Below the pieces are notes generated by a model. It did not search any database. It was given only the letters and a program-made list of their open reading frames with translations, and was not told the DNA's origin. Positions 47,450-58,542 of a stretch of DNA of 64,000 bases are shown here, in pieces. The stretch is from Amycolatopsis sp. 2-15 (lineage in GTDB: Bacteria > Actinomycetota > Actinomycetes > Mycobacteriales > Pseudonocardiaceae), in assembly GCF_030285625.1 (NCBI RefSeq), contig NZ_CP127294.1:4746501-4810500 (forward strand), in the 5' to 3' direction. Each line of letters starts with the position of its first letter. Position 1 is the stretch's first letter. Made by a program: the position numbers and the translations under genes.

Positions 47450-49229
47450 TCAGGCGGACGGCAGCCGCGCGGCCACCACCGCGGCGATCGACTTCGCGGT
47501 GGCGCAGATGACGTCGAGCTTTCCCTTGTTCGCCTCGTCCGTGAGCTCCACGAGGACGACCTCGTCGCGTTGGGCCGGCGTGCCCTTCACAGTGGGCAGG
47601 GTGGGTGTGTAGGTGCGGTAGCCGACTGTGACGTCGCAAACGTCGCCGTCGTCTTCGTGCGGGTCGACGTACGCGGGGCGGCCGCCGACGGTCGTGGGGG
47701 TCTGGCCGTCGGGTGGGTCGGTGGCCAGGGGCCATTGGCGGTCGTAGTACAGGTCCACGGATTCCGCGTCCTCGCCCCAGGAACACGCCCAGTTCGCGAA
47801 GTACCGGTCCGTCGGGTAGTCCGGGCCGACGACGCGGCGGAGCGTGGCGTCGTCGACGAGGGTGCAGGCGTCGACGCGCGCCAAGGACGCCGGCGGGAAC
47901 GGCTCGGCGCGGCGGGCGATGGGGCCGCGGACCACGCGTGCGTAGGCGTCGCCGACCACCGCGTCGGACATGGCGCACAGCTGCGGGGAGTCGCCGCCGT
48001 CGGCGCGGACGGTGCTGACGGTGACGAGCCGCAGGTCGGGCAGGACGAAGTAGCGGCGGCACCGGCCGGGGTCGGCGTTCGGGCGCTGGATGTCGCCGAG
48101 GCGGCCGCGGACCGGCGGCACCTGCGGGTACTCCTCCGGCGCGGTCAGCTCCAGGCTGGTCACGATCGTGCTGCTGTCGGCCAGGGTGGTGTCGAGGTCG
48201 CAGCGGGCGAACGTGCCGAGGTTCGGTTCGAGGAAGACTTTGCCGTACGGGGCCAGGGAATTCACCGTCAGCAGCGAGCACGGGTCGGCCGTGCGCGGGT
48301 CGCCGACGAGGTCCGACGTCGCCTTCGCGGACGGCGGCTCACTGCGCGTGAGGACGAGGAAACCGGCCACCAGAAGGATGACGGCCCCGAGCACACCGGC
48401 GGCCATGAGTTTCAGCCGTCGCGGTCGGCGTCGGCGGGGGAGCCGTGCGGTCGGGGCGCCGCTGAGGAGGGCCTCGGCCCTCGGCGGCGGTGGGCCGGTT
48501 CGTGGGCTGCCGGTCGAGCATCACCGTCAGCGTTAGGGCGAGCGAGCCGGAGTTGCGCGCGGTGTCCGCCTTGCCTTCCGCCGCCCGCCGCAGCTGCCCG
48601 AACGGCCCGTTCTCCCCGCTGCCCCAAGGGGAGACGCCCTCGACGGCGGCGAACAGCGTCGCGCCGAGGGAGAAGACGTCCGCGGCGGGGCCGGCGGCGT
48701 AGCCGTTCGCCACCTCCGGCGCGAGATACCCCGCGGTGCCGCCGACGCTGGCGCTGCCGGTGAGCGTGACCTCGTCCCAGCGGGAGATGCCGAGGTCGGC
48801 GAGCTTGGCCGTGCCGTCTTCGGTGACCAGGATGTTGCCGGGAGTGATGTCGCGGTGCACCATGTCGCGTGCGTGCATCGCGCCGAGCGCGGCCGCGATC
48901 TGCGCGCCGATGGCCGCCGCGCGCTCCGGCTCGAGGACACCGTCGCTGCGCACGACCTCCTCCAGGCTGCGCGCCGGCAGGTACTCCATGACCAGCCACC
49001 GGTCGTCGCCGTCGACGACGGAGTCGAACACCGCCACGACGTGCTGGTGGTGCAGCGACGCGCCCAGCCGCGCCTCGCGCCGGATCTGCCGGCCGTCACC
49101 GTCGAGCGACCGCTTGAGCGCGACCGTCCGGCGCAGCTCCACATCCGTCGCGCGCCAGACGACACCCATCCCGCCGGCGCCGAGACGCTCCTCCAGCCGA
49201 TAACGCCCGGCGATCACCTGCGCAGACAC
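47450..49229 (-). pseudogene. Membrane Ser/Thr protein kinase with extracellular sensor, frameshifted
   Basis: A PknB-type kinase, about 592 residues after repair. Kinase domain: GRYRLEERLGAGGMGVVWRA, TVALKRS, catalytic loop MVHRDITPGNIL, LADLGIS, GTAGYLAPEVANGYAAG. Near 48485 the frame slips by one base after NRPTAAE. The following frame gives a basic stretch, a membrane helix (MAAGVLGAVILLVAGFLVLT) and an extracellular domain of about 290 residues with several cysteines (DPCSLLTVNSLAPYG; WACSWGEDAESVDLYYD). The sensor resembles DUF3558-type lipoproteins. The GTG start at 49229 is tentative. Confidence 0.8.
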
Positions 49230-49301
49230 GCGCACAGTGTAGGGGCTGGACCGGCGCCGGTTCACGGTAATCCGGTGCTTACCTCCAGCGCGGAGAGCAG
49301 A

Positions 49302-49751
49302 TCAGCACTCCGGCGACACGGCGATGAGCAACGAGCGCGCGCTCGACGCCGTCGGACTGGTCAGCGGGCTGATCGCGTCGAGTTCGGGAACGCCGGCGGC
49401 CAGCCGAGCTTTCGCCGCGGCCGCGGCGGCGGTGACCGTGCGCAGGTCACTGGCGTACTCCGCCGGCAGGCGGATCGACAGGGTGGCCGGATCCACGGCC
49501 ATGCCCTCGACGGAGGCCGTGATCGCGGCCCGTTGCTCCGGGGTGTCGCCTTTCGTCCGCAGGTCGCGAATTTCCTGGTCGAAGGCCGGGCCGACAGCCT
49601 CGTTGAAGGCTTGCAGATCGAGACAGAGGTCCACGCGATGAGAAGACGACGGCGCCGTCGTGGTGGTGCCGGCCGGACCCGGTTGCCCGCCCGAGCACGC
49701 GACGGTGCCGAGCGCCACGATCGCGGCGACGACCACGGGTAGTGCTCTCAT
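49302..49751 (-). CDS. Small lipoprotein of unknown function
   Basis: 149 residues: signal peptide MRALPVVVAAIVALGTVACS with the lipidated cysteine in GTVACSGG, a Thr/Ser/Pro linker, then a helical domain (LCLDLQAFNEAVGPAFDQEI, AAAAAAKARLAAGVPELDAI) and a terminal cysteine. Two cysteines outside the lipobox could pair. Divergent from the DUF4097 gene at 49814. Confidence 0.78.
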   Translation of the reverse strand: MRALPVVVAAIVALGTVACSGGQPGPAGTTTTAPSSSHRVDLCLDLQAFNEAVGPAFDQEIRDLRTKGDTPEQRAAITASVEGMAVDPATLSIRLPAEYASDLRTVTAAAAAAKARLAAGVPELDAISPLTSPTASSARSLLIAVSPEC

Positions 49752-49813
49752 GCCGGGGAGGTTACGGCCGTGGGCGGGGAGGGGTCCCCGGCGTTCCGGC
49801 GATCATGGGGGCC

Positions 49814-50566
49814 ATGTCAGTTTTCTTGCGCCGCGTGGTCGTGGTCGCGGTTGTCGGCGTCGGGCTCGCCGGGTGCAGTGGTGGCAGCGGGACCACGCTG
49901 CCGGGCCACCCGCTGTCCTATGAGGACGACACCGTGGTCGGCGGGCGGATCACCGCGGTGCACCTGAACACCGACGCGGGCAATGTCGAGATCGACAGCC
50001 GAGCCGGGGCCAAGGCGGTGAGCGTGCACCGTGCCGTCCACAACCAGAGCGGTCGGCCGGTCGACGCGACGACCCGGACCGAAGGCGGCACGCTCTCGTT
50101 GAACGGCTGCGAACCGCAGTGCGCGGTGGACTACACGCTCGTGGTCCCGTCCGGTGTGACCGTCGACGGCGCGACCACGGTGGGGTCGGTGAGCCTCACC
50201 GGGCTCAACGGCATCGACGTCACCACCGAGAACGGCGACCTCACCGTCCGGCACGTCACCGCCGGGCCCATCACGCTGCGCAGCGAGAACGGTGGCATCC
50301 GCGGCACCGACCTCGGCGGCAGCGACATCCGGGCCCAGAGCACGAACGGCGGTATCGACCTCGCCGCGACCACCCCGCAGGACATCGCCGCCCACCTGGA
50401 GAACGGCACCCTCACCCTGTCCGTCCCGAACCAGCCCTACGCCATCACCGCGACCAAACAGAACGGCACGATCTCCCTCGGCGTCCCCCAAGACCCGGCA
50501 GCGGCACACCATCTCGACCTGGGCGTGGAGAACGGGGAGATCTCGGTGCGGCCCAACGGATCCTGA
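49814..50566 (+). CDS. DUF4097-like beta-helical lipoprotein
   Basis: 250 residues. Lipobox LAGC in VVGVGLAGCSGGSG. The rest is a repeated beta-helix with rungs such as VHLNTDAGNVEIDSRAG, GIDVTTENGDLTVRHVTAG, LRSENGGIRGTDLGGS and LDLGVENGEISVRPNGS, typical of DUF4097 adhesin-like proteins. Surface-anchored, role unknown. ATG 49814 follows GGGGGCC. Confidence 0.82.
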   Translation: MSVFLRRVVVVAVVGVGLAGCSGGSGTTLPGHPLSYEDDTVVGGRITAVHLNTDAGNVEIDSRAGAKAVSVHRAVHNQSGRPVDATTRTEGGTLSLNGCEPQCAVDYTLVVPSGVTVDGATTVGSVSLTGLNGIDVTTENGDLTVRHVTAGPITLRSENGGIRGTDLGGSDIRAQSTNGGIDLAATTPQDIAAHLENGTLTLSVPNQPYAITATKQNGTISLGVPQDPAAAHHLDLGVENGEISVRPNGS

Positions 50567-50746
50567 CCGTCCGGACCGGACAGAGGGTCAGCGGTGCCCG
50601 GTCGGTGCAGCCCTGAACAACCTCACCCGAGAGTCAGGATGACAGCCCCCGGGAAGCGCCTCCGCCCAGGCGCCCCGGGCTCGCCGGCGTGTCGAGTTCG
50701 AGAGGGCGCACGTCGCCGCCGAAGCGGTCGATCCCGGCCGCGCGCA

Positions 50747-51202
50747 TCACTCGGCGTTGTAGCGGGCTTTCCACTCCGGGACCAGCGCCTCCTCGGTCGC
50801 GCCGCCGAAGGTGTAGGCGGGGGAGAGGATGGGGTGGACCTCGTCGACGTGGATGAGCACGGCGTGGTGGAACGGGTAACCCGGGCCGTTGGCGGCCAGC
50901 AGCCAGTCGGCGAGCCACGTGTGCACGGGGCCGCCCGGCGGGAGGATCTCGGCGGTGCCGCGGAAGCGGTAGCCGCGGCGGCGGAAGAAGTCGATCGAGT
51001 TCACCTCGACCCGCGGGTCGTGCCGCAGGTTCTCGACGGTGCCCGGCGAAGCCATGTCCATGAACGCCAGGTGCTCGTCGTCGTACACGCTCACCGAACC
51101 CTTGGGTGAGAGGTTCGGGGCACCGTCGGGGCGCACGGTGGCCACAAAGGACAGCTTCGCGTCGGCCACCACGCGGCGCATGTCGTCGTCGAGGACGGTC
51201 AT
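50747..51202 (-). CDS. Pyridoxamine 5'-phosphate oxidase-family protein
   Basis: 151 residues of split-barrel flavoprotein: AKLSFVATVRPDGAPNLSPK, GSVSVYDDEHLAFMDMASPG, TVENLRHDPRVEVNSIDFFR, RGYRFRGTAEILPPGGPVH. Typical of FMN- or F420-dependent reductases in actinomycetes. Its start lies 4 bases after the DoxX stop, so the two share an operon. Confidence 0.88.
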   Translation of the reverse strand: MTVLDDDMRRVVADAKLSFVATVRPDGAPNLSPKGSVSVYDDEHLAFMDMASPGTVENLRHDPRVEVNSIDFFRRRGYRFRGTAEILPPGGPVHTWLADWLLAANGPGYPFHHAVLIHVDEVHPILSPAYTFGGATEEALVPEWKARYNAE

Positions 51203-51206
51203 CGGG

Positions 51207-51701
51207 CTACCTCTTTTCGGATGCGGCCGCGAACAGCCGATCGAGGCTGAACGCGAACGCGCGGACGGGAGCGAGGGCCAGGAGCAAAGCCGCGGCGCAA
51301 GCGCTGAAGACCGAGGCGCTCAGCGGCGCCTCCCAGCCGAGGAACAACGCCATGGACAACCCGAACACCAGCTGCAGAGCCGTCGCCGCCCAGGCCGACC
51401 ACCGCAGGGCGACGCCGGCGAGCAGCGTGAGGCCCAGGGTGAGCTCCGCGACGGTCGCGGCCCACGCGGCGGCACTGGCCAGGCCGTCGAGCAGGTAGGG
51501 CACGAGCTGGTGCGTGTACGCCGTGAAGGCCGCGAAGCCGCCCCACGCCACGTTGCCGGTGTGCAGCGGGCCCCAGAGACCGAAGCGGTCGGCCACCGCG
51601 GAGAGGAAGCCGGCAGCCAGCGCCAGCCGCGCGAGCACGGTCGCGACCGGCCACGCGCGCAACGGTACGGCGGTCGTCGCCACCTCGTCCGACACCGACA
51701 T
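51207..51701 (-). CDS. DoxX-family membrane protein
   Basis: 164 residues, four membrane helices: VATVLARLALAAGFLSAVAD, LASAAAWAATVAELTLGLTL, WAATALQLVFGLSMALFLG and ASVFSACAAALLLALAP. The family includes DoxX/SURF4-like proteins of sulfur and thiol redox control. ATG 51701 follows GGAGGAGG. Operon with the PPOX protein; divergent from a LysR gene. Confidence 0.87.
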   Translation of the reverse strand: MSVSDEVATTAVPLRAWPVATVLARLALAAGFLSAVADRFGLWGPLHTGNVAWGGFAAFTAYTHQLVPYLLDGLASAAAWAATVAELTLGLTLLAGVALRWSAWAATALQLVFGLSMALFLGWEAPLSASVFSACAAALLLALAPVRAFAFSLDRLFAAASEKR

Positions 51702-51828
51702 CAGGCCTCCTCCTCCGGTGAGGGCCGACCGTCCGGGTCCGTCCTCCCCTCGCGAACACCCTCGAGGCTAGGTCCCCGAACGCCCTGACGGGAAAGAACG
51801 GCTGCGGCGGATCGACTACTTTCGGGTT

Positions 51829-52726
51829 ATGGATCTTGAAGCCCGGCACCTGCGCTACGTGATCGCGGTGGCGGACACGCTCAACTTCTCCCGCGCCGCG
51901 GAGCAGCTGCACGTGTCGCAACCGGCGTTGTCCGCGCGGGTCAAGGCGATCGAGCGGCACCTCGGCGTCGCGTTGGTCCACCGGACCACCCGCTCGGTCG
52001 CGTGCACGGACGCCCGGGGCGCGGTTCGTCGAGCACGCCCGCGAGATTCTGGGGCTCCTGGGCCGAGCGGAACGCGAGGCCCGGCAGTCGGCGTATGGGC
52101 GGGTGCTGCCGGTCGGCTTCTACGGCGTCGCGGCCGGCGACCTGACCGCCGAGATCATCGACCGCTTCCGGGAGCGCAGCCGCGGCGTGGAGGTCGAGCT
52201 CAAGCGCCACGGCTGGGAGGACCCCTCTGCCGGGCTGCATGGCCGCACGACGTCGCTCGCGTTCGTGCGGCCGCCGTTCCGGTCCCACGGGCTGCGCCTG
52301 CTGGTCCTGGGCACTGAACCCCGCGTCGCCGGGCTGCCGTCGCGCCACCGGCTCGCCGGGCGCGACAGCGTGGACGTGACCGAGCTGCTCGGCGACCCCG
52401 TCGCGGTCCGGCGCACGGCCGACCCGGTGTGGGCCGAGTTCTGGTCCGGGGGAAGCGTCCGGCCGGCCGCGCTGAAGCCACGGCTGGTCGAGGTCGGCGA
52501 CGTCGACGAAGAGCTGCAAGCGGTCGCGGCCGGTCGCGCGATCACGCTGACCGCGGCGGTGGCCGAGACCTACTTCCCGCGCGCGGGTGTCACCTACGTG
52601 CCCCTGACGGGGCTGCCGCCCAGCCATCTCGCCCTGGCGTGGCACGCCGACGAGACCGATCCCGTCTGCCACGCGTTCGTCGCCGCCACCCGTGACGTCC
52701 TCGCCGGGCGGCAGGCCGCACGCTGA
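51829..52726 (+). pseudogene. LysR-family regulator, frameshift near codon 62
   Basis: The winged helix is complete (VIAVADTLNFSRAAEQLHVS, QPALSARVKAIERHLGVALV). After RSVACTD the frame slips at about 52014 in a C/G run. The continuing frame reads GARFVEHAREILGLLGRAER and on through the sensor domain (VLPVGFYGVAAGDLTAEIID, GSVRPAALKPRLVEVGDVDE) to 52726. One inserted C in GCCCGGGG explains it, so this may be a sequencing error. Divergent from the DoxX/PPOX operon, its likely target. Confidence 0.8.
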
Positions 52727-52728
52727 GC

Positions 52729-53502
52729 TCAGTGGCCGGACATGCCCCCGTCCACCGCGAGGGTCGTGCCGGTGATGTAGGACGACGCGTCGCTGGCCAG
52801 GAACACCACGGCGGCGTCCAGCTCGTGCTGTCGGCCCAGCCGCCCGAGCGGGCTGTGCTGCTTCACGAACGGCAGGAGCACGTCTTCGGGGATGTCCTCG
52901 GTCATCTCGCTGGCGAAGTAGCCCGGCGCGATCGCGTTGACGCGGATGCCGCGGCGGCCCGACCACTGCTGCGCGAGGTCGCGGGTCAACCCGAGGACAC
53001 CGGCCTTGCTCGCCGAATAGGCCGCTTGCGGCGCGTAGGACTTGATGAGCGCGAGCACGCTGCTGATGTTCACGATGCTCGACCCGGCCGCCATCACCCG
53101 CCCGCACGCTTGCGCCGCCCAGTAGACGCCGTTGAGGTTCACGTCGACGACCCGGCGGAACTCCTCGGGCGTCTCGCGGATCGCCGGGACGGCGGTGCCG
53201 ACGCCGGCGTTGTTCACGAGCACGTCGATGCGCCCGAACTCGGCGAGGGCGGCCTGCGCGAGGGCATCACAGCCGGCCGGATCCGAGACGTCGGCGGCCA
53301 CCACGGCGGCGCGCCGGCCCAGATCGCGAACGCTCGCGGCGACCTCGGCCAGCCGGTCGGTGCGGCGGGCGGCGAGGACCACGTCGGCGCCGGCTTCGGC
53401 CAGTGCGCGGGCGAACCCCGCGCCCAGCCCCGAGCTGGCGCCCGTGACGACGGCGACCTTGCCGTCGAGGCGGAACAGGTCGAGCACCCCGGTCACGGTC
53501 AC
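52729..53502 (-). CDS. SDR-family oxidoreductase (FabG-like)
   Basis: 257 residues: VAVVTGASSGLGAGFARALA near 16, NNAGVGTA near 95, catalytic serine in IVNISSVLALI, YSASKAGVLGL near 160 (YxxxK), and the end FLASDASSYITGTTLAVDGG. The GTG start overlaps the stop of the kinase-like gene by four bases. Third gene of an ACAD-APH-SDR operon; probably oxidises a hydroxyacyl-CoA or alcohol intermediate. Confidence 0.9.
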   Translation of the reverse strand: MTVTGVLDLFRLDGKVAVVTGASSGLGAGFARALAEAGADVVLAARRTDRLAEVAASVRDLGRRAAVVAADVSDPAGCDALAQAALAEFGRIDVLVNNAGVGTAVPAIRETPEEFRRVVDVNLNGVYWAAQACGRVMAAGSSIVNISSVLALIKSYAPQAAYSASKAGVLGLTRDLAQQWSGRRGIRVNAIAPGYFASEMTEDIPEDVLLPFVKQHSPLGRLGRQHELDAAVVFLASDASSYITGTTLAVDGGMSGH

Positions 53503-54523
53503 CCCCGGCCGATCCGTGCGGCGGCCCGCAGCCCGGCGGCGGCGAGCGGGGCGACGGCGCCGCCGACCGACTCGAAGCCGGAGCCGCGCGTGAGCCCCTG
53601 CTGGTAGCGCGCGTGGATGCCCTCGGCGATCACGGCGATCTTGAAGTAGCCGAGCGCGACGTAGAAGTCGAGCCGGCCCAGGTCGCGGCCGCTGATCTCG
53701 GCGTAGCGCTGCGCGAGGTCATCCACCGCGGGCAGCCGCTCGCTCGTGGACGCCGCGGCGCCGGCGAGCACGGGTGCGAACGCGGGGTCCGAGTACACCA
53801 GGTGCAGGCCGAGGTCGGCGAGCGGGTCGCCCAGCGTCGCCATCTCCCAGTCCACGACCGCGCGGGCCGTCGCCGGGTCGTCGGGGGCGAGGATGATGTT
53901 GTCGATGCGGTAGTCGCCGTGCACGATCGACGCGCCGCTCTCGGCCGGGCAGGTCTCGGCCAGCCGCGCGTGCAGCGCCTCGATGTCGGGCAGCGGGCGG
54001 GTCCGGACCCGCGCCCACTGGTCGTGCCAGCGGCGGACCTGGCGGCCCAGGTACCCCTCGGGCCGGCCGAAGTCACCGAGCCCCACGGCGTGCGGGTCGA
54101 CGGCGTGCAGGCGGGCCAGCACGTCGACGAGACCCTCGGCGCAGCGGCGGATGTCGTCGTCGGTCAGTGCGTTCAGCTGTTCCGTGGTCCGGATGACGAC
54201 GCCGTCGACGTGCTCCACCACCGAGAACGGCACCCCGAGCACGTCTTCGCCGCCCAGCACCACGGCGCGGGCGACAGGCACGTCGCTGTCGCGCAGCGCC
54301 GCCACGACGCGGTACTCGCGGCCCATGTCGTGGGCCGAAGGCGTGAGCCCGCCCAGCGGCGGCCGGCGCAGCACCCAGCGACTGCGGCCGTCGGTGAGCT
54401 CGTAGGTGAGGTTGGATCGGCCGCCCTGCAGCATTTCCGCGCTCAGCTGCCCGCCGAAGCCGGGGACTTCGGCGGCGAAGAACGCCTCGAGCGCCTTCAG
54501 ATCAAGACCGTCCACTGTGGACA

Positions 54524-54527
<4 letters not shown>
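53499..54527 (-). CDS. APH-fold phosphotransferase (ACAD10/11 kinase-domain type)
   Basis: 342 residues of aminoglycoside/choline-kinase fold: LQGGRSNLTYELTDG nucleotide loop near 35, PFSVVEHVDGVVIRTT, catalytic loop IVHGDYRIDNIILAPDD near 205 (HxDxxxxN) and the Mg-binding VVDWEMATLGDPLADLG near 228. In human ACAD10/11 this domain is fused to an acyl-CoA dehydrogenase and phosphorylates 4-hydroxyacyl-CoA. Here the ATG overlaps the end of a separate acyl-CoA dehydrogenase gene, which fits the same chemistry. Not an antibiotic-resistance gene. Confidence 0.9.
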
Positions 54528-55714
<1,187 letters not shown>

Positions 55715-55728
55715 GGCGCTCTCCCATC

Positions 55729-55746
55729 GGCTAATGACTATTAGCC
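55729..55746. promoter_or_regulatory. TetR operator 1: GGCTAATGACTATTAGCC
   Basis: A perfect palindrome in front of the acyl-CoA dehydrogenase. It shares the GGCTA-N8-TAGCC pattern with 55817-55834. Confidence 0.78.
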
Positions 55747-55816
55747 GGTGACTATAGGCGGGTTCTTGTGCTGTGTCACAATGCGGTGGCGTCAGTCACC
55801 CTAGTGGCGGCCCTTC

Positions 55817-55834
55817 GGCTATCCTACGTTAGCC
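55817..55834. promoter_or_regulatory. TetR operator 2: GGCTATCCTACGTTAGCC
   Basis: Arms extend outward to CCCTTCGGCTA / TAGCCGAAGGG, just upstream of the TetR ribosome binding site. Confidence 0.78.
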
Positions 55835-55847
55835 GAAGGGAGGTCGC

Positions 55848-56417
55848 GTGGACCGATCCGGTCACATCCGTGAGGCCGCGCTCGAGCTGTTCACCCGCAA
55901 GGGGTTCGAGAGCACCACCATGGGTGACATCGGTGCCGCCGTGGGAATCCGCGGCCCCAGCCTGTACAAGCACGTCGCCGCCAAGCAGGACCTGCTGGTG
56001 GCGATCATGGTCACGACCATGGAGGACCTGCTCACCGCGCACCGCGCCGCCGTCGGGGGTGTCGCCGACCCCGTGGAACGTCTCCGCCGCGCCACCGAGG
56101 CCCACGTCCGCTACCACGCCCGCCACCGGCTGGAGGCCTTCGTCGGCACCCGCGAGATCCGCAGCCTGGCCGAGCCGCACCTGACCCGCGTGCTCGCCCT
56201 GCGCGCCGAGTACGAGGCCTGCTTCCGCGCGGTCGTCCAGTCCGGTGTGGACGCCGGGGTGTTCCGGGTGGACTCCGTGCGACTGGCTTCTTACGCGGTC
56301 CTCGACCTGGGCATGGGTGTCGCGGTCTGGTACCGCGCCGACGGCGAACAGTCCGAGGACGCGCTGGTGTGGCAGTACAGCCGCTTCGCGCTTCGGCTGG
56401 TGGGGGTCACGGGTTAG
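55848..56417 (+). CDS. TetR-family repressor of the ACAD-APH-SDR operon
   Basis: 189 residues from GTG 55848 (GGGAGGTCGC upstream). HTH: IREAALELFTRKGFESTTMG, IGAAVGIRGPSLYKHVAAKQ. Ligand domain with AHVRYHARHRLEAFVGTREI. The family (KstR2/FadR-like TetRs) commonly senses acyl-CoA. Two palindromes of one pattern lie in the 134-base gap to the divergent operon, which makes this the likely regulator. Confidence 0.9.
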   Translation: MDRSGHIREAALELFTRKGFESTTMGDIGAAVGIRGPSLYKHVAAKQDLLVAIMVTTMEDLLTAHRAAVGGVADPVERLRRATEAHVRYHARHRLEAFVGTREIRSLAEPHLTRVLALRAEYEACFRAVVQSGVDAGVFRVDSVRLASYAVLDLGMGVAVWYRADGEQSEDALVWQYSRFALRLVGVTG

Positions 56418-56468
56418 TTCTGGTCGCGACGTCGTCGATGCAGCCGGCGGCCCGGCTCGGTTGACGCG

Positions 56469-56814
56469 CTAGCGCCGGGCCCGCCGGCACGAGCGAGCGG
56501 ACAGCAACGCGAGAAAACCGAGCCCGACCTTCAAACCGAGGAACGCCCAGTAGCTCGCGTCGGTTGCGCTGGCCCTGCGGCCGGGCGAAACGCGTGAACT
56601 CGCCGGCCAGCCCGGCCGCCGCGAGCACGCGCAGCCCGCCGTCCTCGCCGAGGTCGAGCGTGCCGCCCTGAGTACGGGCGCTGCGGTCGGCGTCGCGTTC
56701 GAACACCCTGACGCCGACGCCGGCGAGGTGCCGCAGGCGTGCGGCGGCCAGTCCGGCAGGGCCGGCACCGGTGATGACGATGTCGAGCTCCTTCAGGGCC
56801 TCTGGTGTGGGCAA
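56469..56814 (-). pseudogene. 5' part of an FAD-dependent monooxygenase
   Basis: The frame from 56814 reads LPTPEALKELDIVITGAGPA, GLAAARLRHLAGVGVRVFER, RSARTQGGTLDLGEDGGLRV. This is the Rossmann GxGxxG and the following segment of PHBH-type monooxygenases. The remaining 300 residues are absent: near 56570 the sequence changes, in another frame, to a membrane-protein-like tail (YWAFLGLKVGLGFLALLSAR) ending at 56469. A TTG with GAAGGGA upstream serves as the start. Broken. Confidence 0.65.
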
Positions 56815-56851
56815 GGTCCGGTTCCCTTCGATCAGTAACTCACTGACAAAA

Positions 56852-56864
56852 GTAAGTGACTTAC
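56852..56864. promoter_or_regulatory. Palindrome GTAAGTGACTTAC
   Basis: Perfect 13-mer in the gap between the monooxygenase remnant and the divergent TetR at 56938. A looser relative, TAAG-N8-CTTA, lies at 56901-56916. Likely TetR sites. Confidence 0.6.
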
Positions 56865-56937
56865 CTGAAGGCCCACTGTTCGTGAGGTGAGTCTCACCCA
56901 TAAGGTGACTCGCTTACCCTTTGCGTACGGTGGCGGG

Positions 56938-57558
56938 ATGGTGAAGCGCATCGAGCCGGCCGACCTGCCGCTGCGGGAACGCAAGAAAGCGCTGACGCGC
57001 CAGGCGATCCTCGACGCCGCCGCGCGGCTGTTCGCCGAGCACGGCTACGACAACGTGACCGTCGCCGACATCGCCGACGCCGCGACCGTGTCCGTCAAGA
57101 CGCTCTTCGTCTACTTCCGCTCGAAGGAAGATCTGGTCTTCGCCGACTCCGACCTGCTCGACGCGCTGCTGGCGGGCCTCGACGCACGCGAACCGGGGGC
57201 TTCGGCCGCGCGGGCCGTGGCCGACGTGCTCATCGCCGCGGTCCACGACGGGACCGGCGCCGCCCGCGGCCTCGAGGACTACCACCACGCGTACGGCGGC
57301 TCGGTGTCGCTGCGCTCCGGCCTGCTGCGCATGTGGTCGGAGTGGGAGGACCGCGTCACCGAGCACCTCGCCGGCGACGCCCCGGCCACCCCGATGACCC
57401 GGCTGCACGCGATCCAGCTCGTCGGCCTCGTGCGCACCACCACGTCGCCGGAGCTGCGCGCCGCGATCGACCCCGCGGACCCGCGGGCGGCCCAGGAGCT
57501 CGAACGCTGGCTGCGCACGGCGGCGAAAGTGGTCGAAGCCTCGGCGCCGGCCGGCTGA
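56938..57558 (+). CDS. TetR-family regulator
   Basis: 206 residues: HTH TRQAILDAAARLFAEHGYDN, VADIADAATVSVKTLFVYFR, then a helical ligand domain (LVGLVRTTTSPELRAAIDPA). The N-terminal MVKRIEPADLPLRERKKAL arm is typical of drug/monooxygenase repressors. The target was probably the monooxygenase now truncated at 56469-56814. Confidence 0.87.
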   Translation: MVKRIEPADLPLRERKKALTRQAILDAAARLFAEHGYDNVTVADIADAATVSVKTLFVYFRSKEDLVFADSDLLDALLAGLDAREPGASAARAVADVLIAAVHDGTGAARGLEDYHHAYGGSVSLRSGLLRMWSEWEDRVTEHLAGDAPATPMTRLHAIQLVGLVRTTTSPELRAAIDPADPRAAQELERWLRTAAKVVEASAPAG

Positions 57559-57641
57559 CGCGGTTCGTGGCGCCCTCGGGAACCATCCCGTGGTAGAACC
57601 AGCTGATCGTTCACCGGAACCCGACTGGCAGGATCGCTCGG

Positions 57642-58478
57642 ATGATCGTCGACGCTCACGTGCACCTGGCGCGGCTCCCGACGTTGAAGCTCGGGTGGAA
57701 CACGTGGCTCAGCCCCGCCTCGGACCGGGCGGAGGTAGAGTCCGTGTACGGGCCCGACGGCGCGATCGTCCCGGAGCGGATCGACGCGCTGTTCGCGGCC
57801 GGCGGGGTGGACCGCGCGCTGCTGTTCACCGAGCACAGCCCGAGGGTCACGGGCATCCAGCCGCCCGAGGACCTGCTCCCGGTTCTCGAGTACAACCCGA
57901 CGCGGTTCCGCCTGGTCGCCAACGTCAACCCGCACCTGCACTACCCGGTCGCGGCCGAGCTGCGCCGGCAGCTGGACCTGGGCGCGGTGGCTCTGAAGAT
58001 CCACCCGGTCCACGGGAACTTCGCGCCGAACGACCGGGAGCTGTACCCGGCGTACGCCGAGTGCGAGCAACGGGGCATCCCGGTGATCACGCACACCGGT
58101 CCCAGCTCGTTCCCCGGCGCGAGCGGCCGCCGCGGCGACCCGGTGCTGATGGACGACGTGCTGCGCGACTTCCCGGACCTCACCGTCGTGCTCGCGCATG
58201 GCGGCCGCGGCTGGAGCTACGAGGTCGCCGGCTTCATGGCGCTGGCCCGGCCGAACGTCTGGCTCGACATCGCGGGCCTGCCACCACGCAAGCTGCCGCA
58301 GTACTACGACCGGTTCGACCTCGACCGCATCGCCGCGAAGTGGATCTTCGGCACGGACTGGCCCGCGTCCCCCGGCATCGGCGTCAACCTCAAGGCCGTG
58401 GCCGACCTCGGGCTCACACCGAGCGTGCTCGACGCGGTGCTCGGCGGCAACGCCGAACGCGTCTACCGGCTGACCTGA
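57642..58478 (+). CDS. Amidohydrolase-2 family protein
   Basis: 278 residues: MIVDAHVHLARLPTLKLGWN opens with the HxH metal site. KIHPVHGNFAPNDRELYPAY lies near 120, VITHTGPSSFPG near 148, VVLAHGGRGWSYEVAGFMAL near 185 and the aspartate in FGTDWPASPG near 240. Relatives are aromatic acid decarboxylases and lactonases. It shares the family but not the operon of 15903-16955. Independent transcript after the TetR gene. Confidence 0.87.
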   Translation: MIVDAHVHLARLPTLKLGWNTWLSPASDRAEVESVYGPDGAIVPERIDALFAAGGVDRALLFTEHSPRVTGIQPPEDLLPVLEYNPTRFRLVANVNPHLHYPVAAELRRQLDLGAVALKIHPVHGNFAPNDRELYPAYAECEQRGIPVITHTGPSSFPGASGRRGDPVLMDDVLRDFPDLTVVLAHGGRGWSYEVAGFMALARPNVWLDIAGLPPRKLPQYYDRFDLDRIAAKWIFGTDWPASPGIGVNLKAVADLGLTPSVLDAVLGGNAERVYRLT

Positions 58479-58542
58479 CAGCCGGCCCGCGCGTGACCGG
58501 CCACGTGGGGTCGGCCTCCGCCCGGCCGAACCGGGGTGACGA